64,000 nt of DNA from Polynucleobacter sp. 71A-WALBACH (GTDB taxonomy: Bacteria; Pseudomonadota; Gammaproteobacteria; Burkholderiales; Burkholderiaceae). Position 1 is the first letter of the stretch. Each line of letters opens with the position of its first letter. Shown here piece by piece: positions 1 through 8,776 of this stretch. A model generated the notes under the pieces. It did not search any database. It was not told the origin of the DNA and saw only the letters and a list, made by a program, of their open reading frames with translations. The position numbers and the translations under genes are program-made. Location: positions 786,449 to 850,448 of the forward strand of contig NZ_JACVOP010000001.1 of NCBI RefSeq assembly GCF_018882365.1. Direction: 5' to 3'.

Positions 1-1019
1 TTCTTACCAATGGTGGTCCATTTCATCAAGAGCTTGAGCGTGCGCTCTGCGAGTATTTGGGCGTTAAATATCTTTCACTATTTACTAATGGAACTATTGC
101 GTTAATTACAGCGCTTCAAGCATTACGTATTACTGGTGAAGTTATAACGACCCCATTCTCATTTGTGGCGACCTCTCATTCATTATTATGGAATGGAATA
201 AAGCCAGTCTTTGTTGACATTGATCCAAGAACATTGAATATTGATCCGGCAAAAATTGAGGCTGCCATTACACCCCAAACAACTGCCATCATGCCTGTAC
301 ATTGTTATGGCCATCCCTGCGATGTTGATGCGATTGAAAAAATTGCCAATACTTATGGTTTGAAAGTTATCTATGATGCAGCCCATGCATTTGGTGTCGA
401 ATGTCACTGCGGGAGTGTGCTAAACCACGGCGATTTATCGGTATTAAGTTTTCATGCCACAAAAGTTTTTAATACGTTTGAGGGTGGAGCCATTGTTTGT
501 CCAGATGAAAAAACAAAAGTACGAATTGATCAGTTAAAAAATTTCGGTCATGCCGGAGAGGTCAATGTTGTTGCACCTGGTATTAATGGGAAAATGAGTG
601 AAATTAATGCAGCTTTTGGCCTGGTTCAATTGAAGCATATGGGCGATGTATTGGAAAAGAGAAGGACTGTTGACGCTAGATATCGTAAAAACCTAAAATC
701 TGTTCCCGGAATACTCTGTCTAGAGGGGTCTGGCGAGAAAGTTGCCAACTACGCCTATTTCCCCATACTTGTAAAATCAGAATACGCCCTTGATCGAGAG
801 CGGTTAAATGAAGTTCTTAAGGAGGCTGGAATCATTCCTCGCAGATATTTTTATCCATTAATCTCAGAGTTTTCAATGTATCAAGGCCTTCCATCATCTA
901 TGCCAAGCAATTTGCCATATGCAATGCAAGCTACTAAACAAGTCTTATGCTTGCCAATATACCCTGATTTATGTCTTGAGATTGTGGATGAAATTTGCTC
1001 TTTAATTGCTGCTCAATGA
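1..1019 (+). CDS. DegT/DnrJ/EryC1/StrS-type sugar aminotransferase, 5'-truncated by the window
   Basis: This is a PLP-dependent aminotransferase of nucleotide-sugar biosynthesis, transferring an amino group to a keto-sugar nucleotide. The reading frame stays open without a stop from base 3, encoding LTNGGPFHQELERALCEY before the TTG at 57. The true start is therefore outside the window and the TTG is internal. Family hallmarks are SLFTNGTIAL near the cofactor phosphate site, the VYDAAHAFG-like segment (seen as IYDAAHAFGV), and SFHATKVFNTFEGG. The Lys codon at 462-464 in the last motif is the expected Schiff-base lysine. The C-terminus is complete. It heads the polysaccharide cluster and is separated by 40 bp from wbqC. 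Its exact sugar substrate cannot be read from sequence. Confidence 0.9.
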   Translation, partial: LTNGGPFHQELERALCEYLGVKYLSLFTNGTIALITALQALRITGEVITTPFSFVATSHSLLWNGIKPVFVDIDPRTLNIDPAKIEAAITPQTTAIMPVHCYGHPCDVDAIEKIANTYGLKVIYDAAHAFGVECHCGSVLNHGDLSVLSFHATKVFNTFEGGAIVCPDEKTKVRIDQLKNFGHAGEVNVVAPGINGKMSEINAAFGLVQLKHMGDVLEKRRTVDARYRKNLKSVPGILCLEGSGEKVANYAYFPILVKSEYALDRERLNEVLKEAGIIPRRYFYPLISEFSMYQGLPSSMPSNLPYAMQATKQVLCLPIYPDLCLEIVDEICSLIAAQ

Positions 1020-1059
1020 GAGATTTATGTCGGCAGCCTGAAATTACTGGGGTGTGAAG

Positions 1060-1755
1060 ATGAAGGTTGGAGTAATGCAGCCATACTTTCTTCCATATAT
1101 AGGCTATTTTCAATTGATAGCAGCGGTTGATTTATTCGTTATTTACGACAACATTAAGTACACAAAAAAGGGATGGATTAATCGAAATCGATTCTTGCAA
1201 AATGGGGGAGATGAGATGTTTTCTCTGCCCCTTAGGAAGGGAAGTGATTCGCTGGATATTTGTGAGCGTGAACTGGCTGCTGATTTCGATAAAGATAGGT
1301 TTATGAACCAGTTAAGGGGTGCATACTTTAGAGCCCCATATTTTGAGCAAACATTCTCTCTGATTGAGCGAGTGTTGCGACATTCAGAATCGAATCTATT
1401 CCTTTTTTTGCGCAATGGAATCGAGCAGGTATGCGCTTATCTTGGTATATCTACAAAAATAATAACTTCATCTGAGATTGAAATTGATCATCGGCTCAGG
1501 GGGCAGGATCGTGTGCTGGCTTTATCTAGTGCGTTAGCTGCGACCATCTATATAAATCCAATCGGCGGAGTAGAGCTCTACTCAAAAAAAGCATTTCTAG
1601 AAAATGGTCTTAAGTTGCAATTCATTCAATCAAAGAAGTTCGAATATCTACAGTTCAATAATGCATTTGTGCCATGGCTTTCGATTGTCGATGTATTGAT
1701 GTTTAACTCTGTTGATTTAGTGAAATTTCAATTATTGCAATTCGATATTGTATGA
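1060..1755 (+). CDS. WbqC-like family protein
   Basis: The 231-aa protein opens with VGVMQPYFLPYIGYFQLI and then IYDNIKYTKKGWINRNR, which are the signature blocks of the WbqC family. These proteins are common in O-antigen and capsule clusters next to DegT aminotransferases; their reaction is not well established and acyl or formyl transfer has been suggested. I prefer ATG 1060 over the in-frame GTG at 1054 because the GGGG at 1049-1052 then sits 7 nt upstream. Its position right behind the DegT gene fits a joint role in making an N-modified amino sugar. About 250 bp of AT-rich sequence without a recognisable gene follows. Confidence 0.85.
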   Translation: MKVGVMQPYFLPYIGYFQLIAAVDLFVIYDNIKYTKKGWINRNRFLQNGGDEMFSLPLRKGSDSLDICERELAADFDKDRFMNQLRGAYFRAPYFEQTFSLIERVLRHSESNLFLFLRNGIEQVCAYLGISTKIITSSEIEIDHRLRGQDRVLALSSALAATIYINPIGGVELYSKKAFLENGLKLQFIQSKKFEYLQFNNAFVPWLSIVDVLMFNSVDLVKFQLLQFDIV

Positions 1756-2007
1756 TTGCAAAATAAAGTGCCTATCAATCAAAAAGTTAAAAAAATGAGT
1801 TAATAATTTTTCAGGTTTAATTTGAGAAAGGTCGAATAGTTTTCTTCAATTAAGGGTATTCGGTTTTGTCTAAATAGAGCCGCCATATGCTTTAGTTAGA
1901 GTTTCAAAAAAATCTAATGAGTTAACAAGTTGTCCAATTAGGATTTTCGCAAGTTTGATATTAGGAACTCGATCCTTGAAATTAGCTAATTATTTTGGAG
2001 TATCTAG

Positions 2008-2727
2008 ATGAATAAAAAAGAAATTGAGCATCTTGAATCAATCAACCCTTTTTATGAAAAGGGTGATCATATGGATGCATTGATGATAGAGCGTGAGATT
2101 GAAATTATCAAGCAATACAATCTCACTGGCAAGAGTGCGCTGGAGGTGGGGTGTGGTAGCGGGCTTTCAACCGAAAAGCTCTGCGACTTATTTGATGATA
2201 TTGAGGTTATTGAGCCGGCCCCAAAAAATATTGACCTATTAAGGCGTAGAGTGCCGAATGTAATATGTCACAACGTTTTGCTTGAAGACTTTAATACACA
2301 GCGAAAATATGATTTTATTTTCTTTTTGAATGTGATTGAGCATGTCGAAGATCCAATTTCCTCTTTGAGGGCATTGTCTCATCTTGTTAAGGATGAGGGG
2401 TTAATTTTTATTTCCGGCCCAAACTGCATGTCCCTGAATCGGCGTGCCGGATACAAAATGGGGCTATTAAAAGGTTATGATCAAATGGCCCCAAAAGATT
2501 ATGAGGTCGGCCATCGGCGCCTATATACCGTAGATATGTTAACTGAGCATTGTGAGGAAGCTGGCCTAAAGATCCTGTCGATGAAGGGGATGTATCTTAA
2601 GCCTCTGGCCGAGTCGCAAATGATAAAGCTGGGCGATGAGGTTATCAGGGCATTCTATGCTCTTGGTGAAGATACGCCCCAGTTGTGCGCTAGTCTGTTG
2701 GCTATTGCAACTAAGAAATACTATTAA
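2008..2727 (+). CDS. Class I SAM-dependent methyltransferase (copy A)
   Basis: The 239-aa protein has SAM-binding motif I (ALEVGCGSG, about residues 44-52), an acidic residue at the end of strand 2 (VIEPAP) and the post-motif segment FFLNVIEHVEDP typical of the Methyltransf_11/23 fold. It likely methylates a sugar or lipid-linked glycan. TTGGAG lies 8 nt before the ATG. The C-terminal part (GHRRLYTVDML, AGLKI, FYALGEDTPQLCAS) is clearly paralogous to the methyltransferase at 5368-6126, which shares GHRCTYTLDTL, AGLKV and CYALGQQYPDLCSS. The pair therefore arose by duplication in this cluster or a relative. Substrate unknown. Confidence 0.85.
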   Translation: MNKKEIEHLESINPFYEKGDHMDALMIEREIEIIKQYNLTGKSALEVGCGSGLSTEKLCDLFDDIEVIEPAPKNIDLLRRRVPNVICHNVLLEDFNTQRKYDFIFFLNVIEHVEDPISSLRALSHLVKDEGLIFISGPNCMSLNRRAGYKMGLLKGYDQMAPKDYEVGHRRLYTVDMLTEHCEEAGLKILSMKGMYLKPLAESQMIKLGDEVIRAFYALGEDTPQLCASLLAIATKKYY

Positions 2728-2761
2728 TAATTGCGATGCGTAATGTATTAGAAAATTAGCC

Positions 2762-3724
2762 ATGTTTAAATGGAAAAAAAGAGGGCGAATATTCGCTCCT
2801 CAGAGCGTCTCAGATAGAGATTGGTTAAAGGAGTACGCTCAAGCGCCAGCAACGCTAATTTTTGATGAATTTATAAGGGTGTACTTCTCATGCCGCCCGT
2901 ATCCCGATGCGGCAGGTCAGTATGTCAGCTATTCAGCTTATATAGATCTGGATAGGGGTGACCTGTCAAAAATTCTGAGGGTAGCAAAAAATCCAATATT
3001 GAAGCTTGGACACGTCGGGACATTCGATGAGTTTGGAACCTACCCTGTTTCAGTAATGCGTAATGGTGGTGACGTGCTTGCTTATTATGGCGGCTGGACA
3101 AGATGTGAGTCGGTTCCGTTTACTGTCTCAATTGGCTTGGCCGTCAGTCGTGACGATGGCATTAGTTTTGAAAAGCTGGGGGAGGGGCCTCTTCTAACAT
3201 CTGACATTAACGACCCGCATGTCCTTAGTGGGCCCAAAATCAGGCGCTTTGGTAAGGGGTGGCAGCTTTGGTATGTTGCAGGAACAAAATGGCACAGATT
3301 TGAAGGTAGATCTGAGGCTGTATATAAGATTCGTATGGCCACGTCAGATGATGGATTCAATTGGCGCAGGAATGGCGTAAATATTATTCAGGACAAGTTG
3401 GAGTCAGATGAGTGCCAAGCTAGCCCAGATGTTTTCTTTTACGAAAATAGATACCACATGTTTTTTTGCTATAAATATGGAGTAAATTTCAGAAGCAATG
3501 AAAGGGGTTATCGAATTGGATACGCATATTCTGACGATCTGATTAATTGGGTTAGGGAAGATGCAAGGGCTGGTTTGGATATTTCTGCTGAAGGGTGGGA
3601 TAGCCAGTCTGTAGCCTATCCACACATATTTGAGTTAGATGGGAAGATTTACATGCTTTACATAGGTAATGAGGTTGGTCGGTATGGCTTTGGATTGGCT
3701 GAATTAGAAGAGTATTCGCGGTAA
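2762..3724 (+). CDS. Beta-propeller glycosidase-like protein (GH32/43/68 fold), copy A
   Basis: The 320-aa protein has repeated beta-blade patterns (RVYFSCRP, VSYSAYIDLDR, GTFDEFGTYPVSVMR, YHMFFCYKYG, YRIGYAYSDDLINW, KIYMLYIGNEVGRYGFGLA). These resemble the five-bladed propeller of GH43/GH32-type proteins and of uncharacterised relatives found in polysaccharide clusters. No signal peptide is visible, so it probably acts in the cytoplasm, unlike most secreted glycosidases. The DEFG and SDECQASPDVF segments hold acidic residues that could be catalytic, but I cannot assign them. It sits 34 bp after methyltransferase A and is followed by a second, broken copy. Function is unknown; glycosidase activity is only inferred from the fold. 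Confidence 0.7.
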   Translation: MFKWKKRGRIFAPQSVSDRDWLKEYAQAPATLIFDEFIRVYFSCRPYPDAAGQYVSYSAYIDLDRGDLSKILRVAKNPILKLGHVGTFDEFGTYPVSVMRNGGDVLAYYGGWTRCESVPFTVSIGLAVSRDDGISFEKLGEGPLLTSDINDPHVLSGPKIRRFGKGWQLWYVAGTKWHRFEGRSEAVYKIRMATSDDGFNWRRNGVNIIQDKLESDECQASPDVFFYENRYHMFFCYKYGVNFRSNERGYRIGYAYSDDLINWVREDARAGLDISAEGWDSQSVAYPHIFELDGKIYMLYIGNEVGRYGFGLAELEEYSR

Positions 3725-3825
3725 ATTTTTATGTTGCTTAAGGCATATTTAGTTAACTTTTAAAGGGCAACCTTGGCAACTACCTTTTTAGAAAATATTT
3801 TAGTGAATGACGGGCGCGTCAAAAT

Positions 3826-4779
3826 ATGAAGTGGATAAAACTAGGAAAAATATTTGATCCTACGAATCATGCATTACCAAACGGCTGCGCTGAATTTGCT
3901 CAGTCCCCACAAGCGCTCATTTTTGATGACTATATTAGGATATATTTCTCAACAAGAGTAAAAGATGACAAGGGAAAGTTTTTAAGTCATGTAGCTTTTG
4001 TTGATTTTGATAGAGGTTTTAGGGATGTTCTTGGCATTTCAAAAGAGGCCGTCATACCGCTTGGAGGACTGGGGTCGTTCGATGAGCACGGCATATTTCC
4101 ATTTGGAGTGATGCGCAATGATCATAAGTTATATGCTTACACTACGGGCTGGAATAGAAGGGTATCCGTATCCACAGATGCCTCAATTGGTCTAGCAGTA
4201 AGCGAGGATGGTGGCCTAACTTTTGGTAAGGTGGGTGTTGGCCCTGTATTGGCCCCTACGTTGCATGAGCCTTTTTTAGTGGGTGATGCGTTCGTTAGAA
4301 TATTTGATGGGGTCTTTCACATGTGGTAGATATATGGCACAAGGTGGGTGACTTATGATGACGGTGAGCCGCCAGAACGTGTTTATAAAATTGCACATGC
4401 AAAATCTATAGATGGAATTTCCTGGGAAAAAGAAGGTCGACAAATAATTGTTGACAGATTAAATGCTGAAGAATGTCAAGCGCTACCAACGATTATAAAA
4501 ATCGAACAAAGATATCACATGTTTTTTTGTTACCGAGAGGCGCGTGATTTTCGAAGAAATCTTAGTAGAGGCTATAGAATTGGTTATGCATTTTCAGATG
4601 ATTTAATAGAGTGGACTCGTGAGGATGAGAGTGTGGGAATCTGTCTATCGGAGGATGGATGGGATTCAGAAATGCAATGTTACCCACATGTTTTTGAAAT
4701 GGATGGCGAGGTTTTTTTGCTATATAACGGTAATGAGTTTGGGCGTTTTGGGTTTGGTTTAGCAAGGCTAGAAAAATGA
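3826..4779 (+). pseudogene. Beta-propeller glycosidase-like protein, copy B, interrupted by an in-frame TAG
   Basis: Two open stretches (3826-4329 and 4330-4779) lie in the same frame, separated only by TAG at 4327-4329. Read through, the product is about 317 aa, the same length as the intact paralogue at 2762-3724, and aligns along its whole length. Across the stop, copy B has FHMW-stop-IYGTRW where copy A has WQLWYVAGTKW, so the stop replaces a tyrosine codon (TAC/TAT to TAG). The two halves otherwise look well preserved, with no frameshift. This suggests a recent nonsense mutation, phase variation by point mutation, or a sequencing error. A GTG at 4348 could in principle restart translation, giving a C-terminal fragment that is unlikely to fold as a propeller. 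Confidence 0.8.
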
Positions 4780-4804
4780 ATAGCTGTATTTTCGGGGGTT
4801 GTAT

Positions 4805-5371
4805 ATGAACATCAAAGGAAGAGCTGTCACATTAAGAGCTATTGAGGAGGGCGATCTTGAGTATTTGCAAAAATGGGCAAATGACCCTATAACTCAGGAT
4901 GGAATAGGTGAGCAGCACTTTCCGAGCTCCATGGATTTCCATAAAACATGGTTTCAGGCCCTAAAGAACGATTCTCTCAATCAGCGATTTGTTGTTGAGG
5001 TCCCGGACGGTGGGGTTATTGGAGTTTCTAGCCTAATCAGTATTGATTGGCGAAATAGCCATGCTTGGCATGGACTGGTTCTTGGCGAGGAAAGTCATCG
5101 TGGAAAAGGTTATGGCATTGATGCCATCATGGCTACCATGCGATACGCTTTTGAAGAAATGAATCTCCAAAGGCTGGATGGTGCGATGCTTGAGTACAAC
5201 ACCCTTTCTCTTTCCACTTATTGCGGCATGAAATTAGGCTGGAAGGAGGAGGGTCGAAGACGCGATTACTACTTTAGGAAGGGTCGGTATTGGGATCAAA
5301 TTTTGGTTGGGGTTACAAAGCAAGACTATCTCACATTGATAGATAGCACCAAATACTGGGATGTAACATGA
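4805..5371 (+). CDS. GNAT family N-acetyltransferase (RimJ/RimL type)
   Basis: The 188-aa protein begins with the RimJ/RimL-like pattern RAVTLRAIEEGDLEYLQKWAND and carries the acetyl-CoA pyrophosphate loop as EESHRGKGYGIDAI (about residues 95-108), followed by an MNLQRLDGAMLEYNTLS segment typical of the family. It likely acetylates the amino group of a nucleotide-linked amino sugar, given the DegT and WbqC neighbours. ATG 4805 is chosen because the GGGGG at 4794-4798 is 6 nt upstream; the in-frame TTG at 4799 lacks a spaced site. Its stop overlaps the next start (ATGA), so it is translationally coupled to methyltransferase B. Confidence 0.85.
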   Translation: MNIKGRAVTLRAIEEGDLEYLQKWANDPITQDGIGEQHFPSSMDFHKTWFQALKNDSLNQRFVVEVPDGGVIGVSSLISIDWRNSHAWHGLVLGEESHRGKGYGIDAIMATMRYAFEEMNLQRLDGAMLEYNTLSLSTYCGMKLGWKEEGRRRDYYFRKGRYWDQILVGVTKQDYLTLIDSTKYWDVT

Positions 5372-6126
5372 GTTTCCGTAGAGATTACAACATCGAATCA
5401 GATGATTCAGTAAATTCTGAAAGCGAAAAGTATGCGTACAGTTTTGATTTTAGTGTTATGCATCCATACATGATGCGTTCATTCGAGCCATTTTTTTGCG
5501 AAGGTAGTCTATTAGAGTTGGGGAGTTTTAAGGGTGACTTCACTCGCCGCTTTGTTGAGCGTTTCAAGGACATAACTTGTGTTGAAGCTTCAAGCGAGGC
5601 CATTATTGAGGCTAAGGCGAAATTAGGGGATATGCCAACTTATATCCATTCGCTATTTGAGACGGTAAATCTTCCAAAGCGTTACAACAATATTGTTTTA
5701 ACCCACGTGCTGGAGCATCTTGATGATCCAGCACTCGTTCTCAGGCGTATTAATGAAGAGTGGTTGGCTGATGGTGGACGCTTCTTTTTAGTCTGCCCCA
5801 ATGGAAATGCCCCTTCAAGACAGATTGCTGTGAAGATGGGTCTTATTTCGCATAACTCAGCGGTGACGCCGGCCGAGGCTGAGCATGGTCATCGTTGTAC
5901 CTACACTCTTGATACTCTAGAGCGTGATGCTGTCGCTGCTGGTCTAAAAGTGGTGCACCGATCAGGGATCTTTTTTAAAGCACTCGCTAATTTTCAATGG
6001 GATCGTTTGTTGCAGACGGATATTATTTCTAAGGAGTACTTGGAGGGGTGTTATGCACTCGGCCAACAGTATCCAGATTTATGTTCTAGCATATTCCTGC
6101 TGTGTGAACGCGGTGAAGTTAAATGA
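5368..6126 (+). CDS. Class I SAM-dependent methyltransferase (copy B)
   Basis: The 252-aa protein has a modified motif I (LLELGSFKGDFT, about residues 47-58), with Ser-Phe-Lys where most relatives have Gly-Cys-Gly, and the post-motif segment LTHVLEHLDDP. It is paralogous to copy A at 2008-2727, particularly in the C-terminal third. ATGA overlaps join it to the acetyltransferase upstream and the glycosyltransferase downstream. The role is probably methylation of a glycan in this cluster. The altered glycine-rich loop could weaken or shift SAM binding, which is worth testing against the copy A fold. Confidence 0.82.
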   Translation: MSFRRDYNIESDDSVNSESEKYAYSFDFSVMHPYMMRSFEPFFCEGSLLELGSFKGDFTRRFVERFKDITCVEASSEAIIEAKAKLGDMPTYIHSLFETVNLPKRYNNIVLTHVLEHLDDPALVLRRINEEWLADGGRFFLVCPNGNAPSRQIAVKMGLISHNSAVTPAEAEHGHRCTYTLDTLERDAVAAGLKVVHRSGIFFKALANFQWDRLLQTDIISKEYLEGCYALGQQYPDLCSSIFLLCERGEVK

Positions 6127-7043
6127 AAATTTCATTTGTTATTCCTGTATATCACAATGAGGGTGCAATCGCTAAGACTCAAGAAAGGATTCAATCAATT
6201 TTCGCAAGTGATTTACCTCAGCATGAGTATGAAATTATTTTTGTGGACGATGGGTCCCAGGATGGCTCTCTTAGTGAAATATTGAATGTAAGAGAATTAG
6301 ACTCAAGAGTGAAAGCAATCACCTTTACCAGAAATTTTGGTCAGATGGCTGCTATGCTAGCGGGCTTTAAGGAGGCTACGGGTGATGCCGTAATTAACAT
6401 ATCTGCCGATTTGCAGGATCCCGTGGAATTGATACCTCAAATGGTCAACAAGTGGGCGGAGGGAGCGGAAATAGTCATTTGTCATCGAACTGATCGATCT
6501 GATGCGCTGACCGCAAAACTCTTTTCACGTTTGGCATATGGGGTATTGCGTATATCATTCCCGCAGATACCGCCAGGCGGTTTTGATTTTGTATTGATGG
6601 ATAGAAGGGTGATGAATGAATTTAATGCCATTGATGTGAGGCATCGTTTCTTTCAGGGCGATTTGCTGTGGACTGGGTTTCGCACAAGCTTTATTCCTTA
6701 CGTGCGCTTAAAGAGAACTATCGGAAAATCTCAATATAACTTCAACAAAAAGTTGAAAAACTTTATAGATGGAGTGATAGATGCCTCCTATTTGCCCATC
6801 AGATTTATTTCTCTAATGGGGGTAGCCACATCTATGTTTGGTGTTCTTTATAGCCTCTCTATTATTTATAGTTGGCTGCGAGGCGAAACCCCATTTGAGG
6901 GTTGGGCGCCACTGATGATCGTAACCTTACTTATGGGGGGGATGATTATGGTAATGCTCGGTGTGATCGGTGAGTATGTGTGGAGAATAAATGAAGAGGT
7001 TCGAAAGAGGCCGAACTATGTTGTAAGGGATAAGTTCTTATGA
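6123..7043 (+). CDS. GtrB/DPM1-like family 2 glycosyltransferase with two C-terminal membrane helices
   Basis: The 306-aa protein starts directly with the GT-A fold (ISFVIPVYHNEGAI) and has FVDDGSQDGS and the metal-binding ISADLQDP segment. After residue about 230 it has two hydrophobic helices (FISLMGVATSMFGVLYSLSI and PLMIVTLLMGGMIMVMLGVI). This layout matches bactoprenyl-phosphate glycosyltransferases such as GtrB, ArnC and dolichyl-phosphate mannose synthases, which load a sugar onto undecaprenyl phosphate on the inner leaflet. The GtrA-like flippase gene at 7922 is the expected partner. It overlaps both neighbours by ATGA. Confidence 0.9.
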   Translation: MKISFVIPVYHNEGAIAKTQERIQSIFASDLPQHEYEIIFVDDGSQDGSLSEILNVRELDSRVKAITFTRNFGQMAAMLAGFKEATGDAVINISADLQDPVELIPQMVNKWAEGAEIVICHRTDRSDALTAKLFSRLAYGVLRISFPQIPPGGFDFVLMDRRVMNEFNAIDVRHRFFQGDLLWTGFRTSFIPYVRLKRTIGKSQYNFNKKLKNFIDGVIDASYLPIRFISLMGVATSMFGVLYSLSIIYSWLRGETPFEGWAPLMIVTLLMGGMIMVMLGVIGEYVWRINEEVRKRPNYVVRDKFL

Positions 7044-7873
7044 GCTCCAATTTGCGGTATACGATGATTGATGGAATAAAGTGCTACAGCCCAGAGGTTG
7101 CGCGTGCTTATACGGATTACCCTGATGGCGGTTTTGATTTAACTAATGAAAATGTAGGGAGTAGTTTTTGGGTTAGCTCAAGAAACCGTTTATTTAAAAG
7201 AATTGTTGAATCTCATTTGGTTGTTGGTGGGAAAACGCGATTTTTAGACATAGGCTGCGGTACTGGGGATTTTATACGGCAAATATCCCCAAATAGTGGT
7301 TTAGAAATTACCGGCTCTGAGATTTATTTGAAGGGGCTTTCATATGCAAAGAAAAGTCAGCCAGACGTTGATTTTATTCAATTTGATGTTACTCAAGGGG
7401 TAATTAAAGAGCAGAATTTCGATATGATTACTGCTTTTGATGTTATCGAGCATATAGAGAACGATAATAAAGCCTTATCTAACATCAGCCAAATGATGAA
7501 TCAAAGCGGCGTTTTGGTGATTAGCGTTCCACAACATATGTTTTTGTGGAGTAAGTTGGATGAAATTGTTAAGCATAAGCGCAGGTATTCCAGGCGCGAC
7601 TTGGTTGGCAAGATTGAGGCAAGTGGTTTTACTGTTAAGTATGTAACGTCTTTTCTTTTTATTCTTTTTCCGTTAATGTTGGTTTCTCGACTGCTTGATA
7701 GGCGTGGAAATAAGTCTTTAGAAGACAAAGAGGGCTTAGAGAAGAGGGTTAAATTCTCTGGCTTATTAAATTGTATTTTTGACTGCTTTATGCGAGTTGA
7801 TGAGGTTTTAATAAGGCTAGGCTTCTCACTTCCATTTGGCGGTACTCTGATTTTAGTGGCTAGAAAGAATTGA
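7040..7873 (+). CDS. Class I SAM-dependent methyltransferase (third in cluster)
   Basis: The 277-aa protein has motif I LDIGCGTGDF (about residues 69-78), an acidic strand-2 end (GSEIYLKG) and the motif ITAFDVIEHIEND. The C-terminal half has a hydrophobic stretch (VTSFLFILFPLMLVSRLL) that could be a membrane-associating helix, as in several methyltransferases paired with GtrB/GtrA systems. It lies between the GtrB-like and GtrA-like genes, so it probably works on the lipid-linked sugar or its acceptor. It is not closely related to the other two methyltransferases here. Substrate unknown. Confidence 0.85.
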   Translation: MSSNLRYTMIDGIKCYSPEVARAYTDYPDGGFDLTNENVGSSFWVSSRNRLFKRIVESHLVVGGKTRFLDIGCGTGDFIRQISPNSGLEITGSEIYLKGLSYAKKSQPDVDFIQFDVTQGVIKEQNFDMITAFDVIEHIENDNKALSNISQMMNQSGVLVISVPQHMFLWSKLDEIVKHKRRYSRRDLVGKIEASGFTVKYVTSFLFILFPLMLVSRLLDRRGNKSLEDKEGLEKRVKFSGLLNCIFDCFMRVDEVLIRLGFSLPFGGTLILVARKN

Positions 7874-7921
7874 GTCGAGGCAAATTTTATTTCTTGCGAC
7901 CAGGCCCCCTTGTAAAAAAGT

Positions 7922-8311
7922 ATGAATAAGCTGAAGGTGGAGGCTGCAAAATTCACTATTGTTGGGAGTGTAAATTTTTTTCTAACTTTTATTGTATTCA
8001 CGGTAATGTTAAAAATTTTATATGTGAATTACCTAATTTCATTAAGTTCTGCTTGGGCTATTGGATTTATTTTTTCTTATATCGTAAATTTTTCTTGGGT
8101 ATTTAAGCCTGACAAAAAAATACAATTTAGAGGAAGATTCATAAAGTATTTTTTCGCCAGTAGCTTTTCATTGGGCATGAACATACTTGTCTTAAGTCTT
8201 GTGGTGTCATGGTCAGGCTTTGATGCTTACTATGCTCAGATGTTATTGATGCCAATCATTGTGACTCTGAATTTTTTTACCGCCAAATACTGGTCATTGC
8301 GTAAGAGTTGA
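7922..8311 (+). CDS. GtrA-like membrane protein
   Basis: The 129-aa protein has four predicted membrane helices and the GtrA/DPMS family look: KFTIVGSVNFFLTFIVF at the start, then NYLISLSSAWAIGFIFSYIVNFSWVF, and a C-terminal NFFTAKYWSLR. GtrA proteins are thought to flip undecaprenyl-phosphate-linked monosaccharides. It lies downstream of the GtrB-like transferase and the methyltransferase. It ends the first transcription block; a 465-bp stretch of decayed sequence follows. Confidence 0.88.
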   Translation: MNKLKVEAAKFTIVGSVNFFLTFIVFTVMLKILYVNYLISLSSAWAIGFIFSYIVNFSWVFKPDKKIQFRGRFIKYFFASSFSLGMNILVLSLVVSWSGFDAYYAQMLLMPIIVTLNFFTAKYWSLRKS

Positions 8312-8322
8312 GCAAGATGCTT

Positions 8323-8737
8323 TTAGACGTTTTTTTGTCGAATAATTAAGGTCAAGTCTCCAAAATTAATTCTAGAGATCTTTGAATGCCTTGGTGATTT
8401 ATCGTTAATTGAAGTCATAAAGTAATTCTCTTTTGTAAGGTGATGCGGGTCTGTGCAAAGGTGAATTACTGGGACTCCATTCTTCTTATTGCGCCAATTT
8501 AATGAAAACCACGACTGTTTGGTATTATGTATTTAAATTTTTGAGTGCTATATGGGGTATTTAGACCTCTTATTAGCGTGAATTTATAAGATCAATGCTT
8601 AGAATTTCTTCGTATTAATGCCATGGATTTTCTTTGTCAACTAGCTGGGGATGATATTTAGTTGGAAATATGAGAAAATCAAAAATACTATAAATATTAT
8701 CCAGATTAAATACTGTTGGGCTTACTGTATGCTGCCA
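8323..8737 (-). pseudogene. Decayed minus-strand gene remnant between gtrA and the GT-C-like gene
   Basis: This 465-bp gap has no intact gene, but the minus strand still reads like protein. From 8737 it gives a segment containing DNIYSIFDFLIFPTKYHP and QLVDKENPWH, a stop at 8615-8617, then YEEILSIDLINSR and another stop at 8573-8575. After one frame change, 8532-8323 is open for 69 codons, including KQSWFSLNWRNKKNGVPVIH, TDPHHLTKENYFMTS and GDLTLIIRQKNV before a TAA. No start codon or ribosome site remains. I do not recognise the family. It is convergent with gtrA, opposite to the whole cluster, which suggests an older arrangement or an insertion that has decayed. Confidence 0.55.
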
Positions 8738-8776
8738 TTAATTTATAAACTATGCTCTTCAAGTAAGGCGTTCTAA

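Noticed and set aside
4327..4329. Programmed recoding (pyrrolysine or selenocysteine-like) at the TAG
   Set aside because: There is no recoding element or pyl gene visible, and the paralogue has ordinary Tyr at this site, so a nonsense mutation or sequencing error is simpler.
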